From the NCBI GenBank assembly GCA_035499735.1, contig DATJYC010000078.1, positions 1 through 64,000 of the forward strand: 64,000 nucleotides of DNA. The letters run 5' to 3'. This DNA comes from VBDM01 sp035499735 (lineage in GTDB: Bacteria; Pseudomonadota; Gammaproteobacteria; Burkholderiales; SG8-39). Position 1 is the first letter of the stretch. Each line of letters starts with the position of its first letter. Shown here piece after piece: positions 63,347 to 64,000 of this stretch. The notes under the pieces were generated by a model. The model was not told the origin of the DNA. It searched no databases and saw only the letters and a program-made list of their open reading frames with translations. The position numbers were made by a program, and so were the translations under genes.

Positions 63347-64000
63347 TCGGCAGGCTCATCCTTGCGGCGCTCGCACTCGCCGCGGTACAGGCTGTGGCGC
63401 AGCCCTATCCGCAGAAGCCGGTCCGGCTCATCGTACCGGCGCCCGCGGGCGGGCCCACCGACGTTCCCGCCCGGCTCATCGCCGACGGCCTGTCGAGCCT
63501 CGTTGGCCAGCGCTTCGTGGTCGAGAACCGCGTAGGCGCGGGCGGCCTGTTGGCGGGCGAGTACGTGGCGCGCTCGGCCCCCGACGGCTACACGCTGCTC
63601 TACGCCAATACGAGCGTGCTAGCGGTGAATCCCGCGCTCCAGGGCGCGAACATGCCCTACGATCCTGCGAAGGCGTTCTCGCCGGTCGGGTTCGTGTCCA
63701 ACTCGCCGCAGCTCCTGGTCGCCAATCCCAGGGTGCCTTACCGCTCGGTGCAGGAGCTGGTCGCCTGGGCAAAGGCGCATCCGGGCAAGCTGAATTTCGC
63801 CACCGCCGGGGTCGGCACCCTGCCGCATCTCACGTACGAATTGTTCAAGATGGAGACCGGGATCGACGCGCTCAACGTTCCGTATTCGGGCGGAGGGCCC
63901 GCGCTGACCGCGGTGATCGCCGGGCAGGCCGACGTCCTGTTCGACCTGTTCAGCCCCAGGGTGAAGACGGGCGAGGTCCGCGCGATCGCCATCACGGGCG
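63343..64000 (+). CDS. Bug-family substrate-binding protein, partial at right edge
   Basis: 219 codons visible of a TctC/Bug protein. Signal peptide LAAVQAVAQP, then VRLIVPAPAGGPTDVPARL, FVVENRVGAGGLLA and SAPDGYTLLY. Probable start TTG 63343 overlapping the RidA stop; the frame is open to the edge of the window. It is the seventh Bug gene in this window, coupled to RidA. Confidence 0.9.
   Translation, partial: MIGRLILAALALAAVQAVAQPYPQKPVRLIVPAPAGGPTDVPARLIADGLSSLVGQRFVVENRVGAGGLLAGEYVARSAPDGYTLLYANTSVLAVNPALQGANMPYDPAKAFSPVGFVSNSPQLLVANPRVPYRSVQELVAWAKAHPGKLNFATAGVGTLPHLTYELFKMETGIDALNVPYSGGGPALTAVIAGQADVLFDLFSPRVKTGEVRAIAITG

Overview
The window is about 64 kb of high-GC DNA (roughly two thirds G+C by eye), densely packed with genes on both strands. 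It looks like a chromosomal piece of a betaproteobacterium of the Burkholderiales/Rhodocyclales kind. The main pointers are seven Bug-family (TctC-like) periplasmic binding proteins beside assorted catabolic enzymes, a ferredoxin-dependent 2-oxoacid oxidoreductase operon, FNR/ANR-type boxes, many GGDEF/EAL and two-component genes, and paired csp genes. I see no phage, IS element, CRISPR array or plasmid module.

Layout. 1-2.9 kb: a partial sensor gene, a cupredoxin-like secreted protein and an outer-membrane barrel, then a Bug protein. 3.0-5.7 kb: a cyclase-family hydrolase and a ThDP enzyme. 5.76-8.0 kb: tRNA-Lys(CTT), a small membrane protein behind a perfect FNR box, a c-type-heme Cache/HAMP receptor and small hypothetical genes. 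8.2-13.1 kb: a flavin/Fe-S oxidoreductase with korA and korB, with an unannotated 49-residue hyperacidic protein between the two kor genes. 13.1-15.9 kb: groEL-groES divergent from a TetR gene, with one palindrome lying in both promoters. 15.9-17.7 kb: an AAA ATPase followed by three gene fragments (korB tail, ParA head, YVTN-propeller tail). 17.7-20.4 kb: two Hsp20 genes behind a sigma32-like promoter, a cold-shock gene and an ATP-grasp-like gene. 20.5-33.2 kb: housekeeping and accessory genes (EamA transporter, SDR, AraC/OsmC, GGDEF-EAL, hydrolases, GDCCVxC-type protein, glutathione reductase, DUF3455). 33.4-37.8 kb: a membrane protein divergent from a tightly coupled response regulator - solute-binding lipoprotein - hybrid histidine kinase operon. 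37.8-40.0 kb: methyltransferase divergent from a second AraC gene, and a second csp. 40.2-64 kb: Bug proteins with enzyme partners, a 1296-residue GGDEF-EAL protein, glutamate-type dehydrogenase, a secreted phosphatase-like protein, an M20 peptidase, an ABC exporter and an isocitrate/isopropylmalate dehydrogenase-type enzyme.

How it works together. The kor operon would make or use low-potential electrons and, judging by its FNR-like box, may be induced when oxygen is low, as may the small membrane protein at 5.95 kb. The Bug proteins are mostly coupled by overlapping or nearly overlapping codons to hydrolases, dehydrogenases, a nitroreductase or RidA, which suggests uptake linked to breakdown of organic acids. 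The points most worth testing are the acidic microprotein in the kor operon, the shared TetR/groESL operator, the response regulator/binding-protein/kinase operon with its repeat-rich upstream region, and the gene-fragment graveyard at 17 kb.
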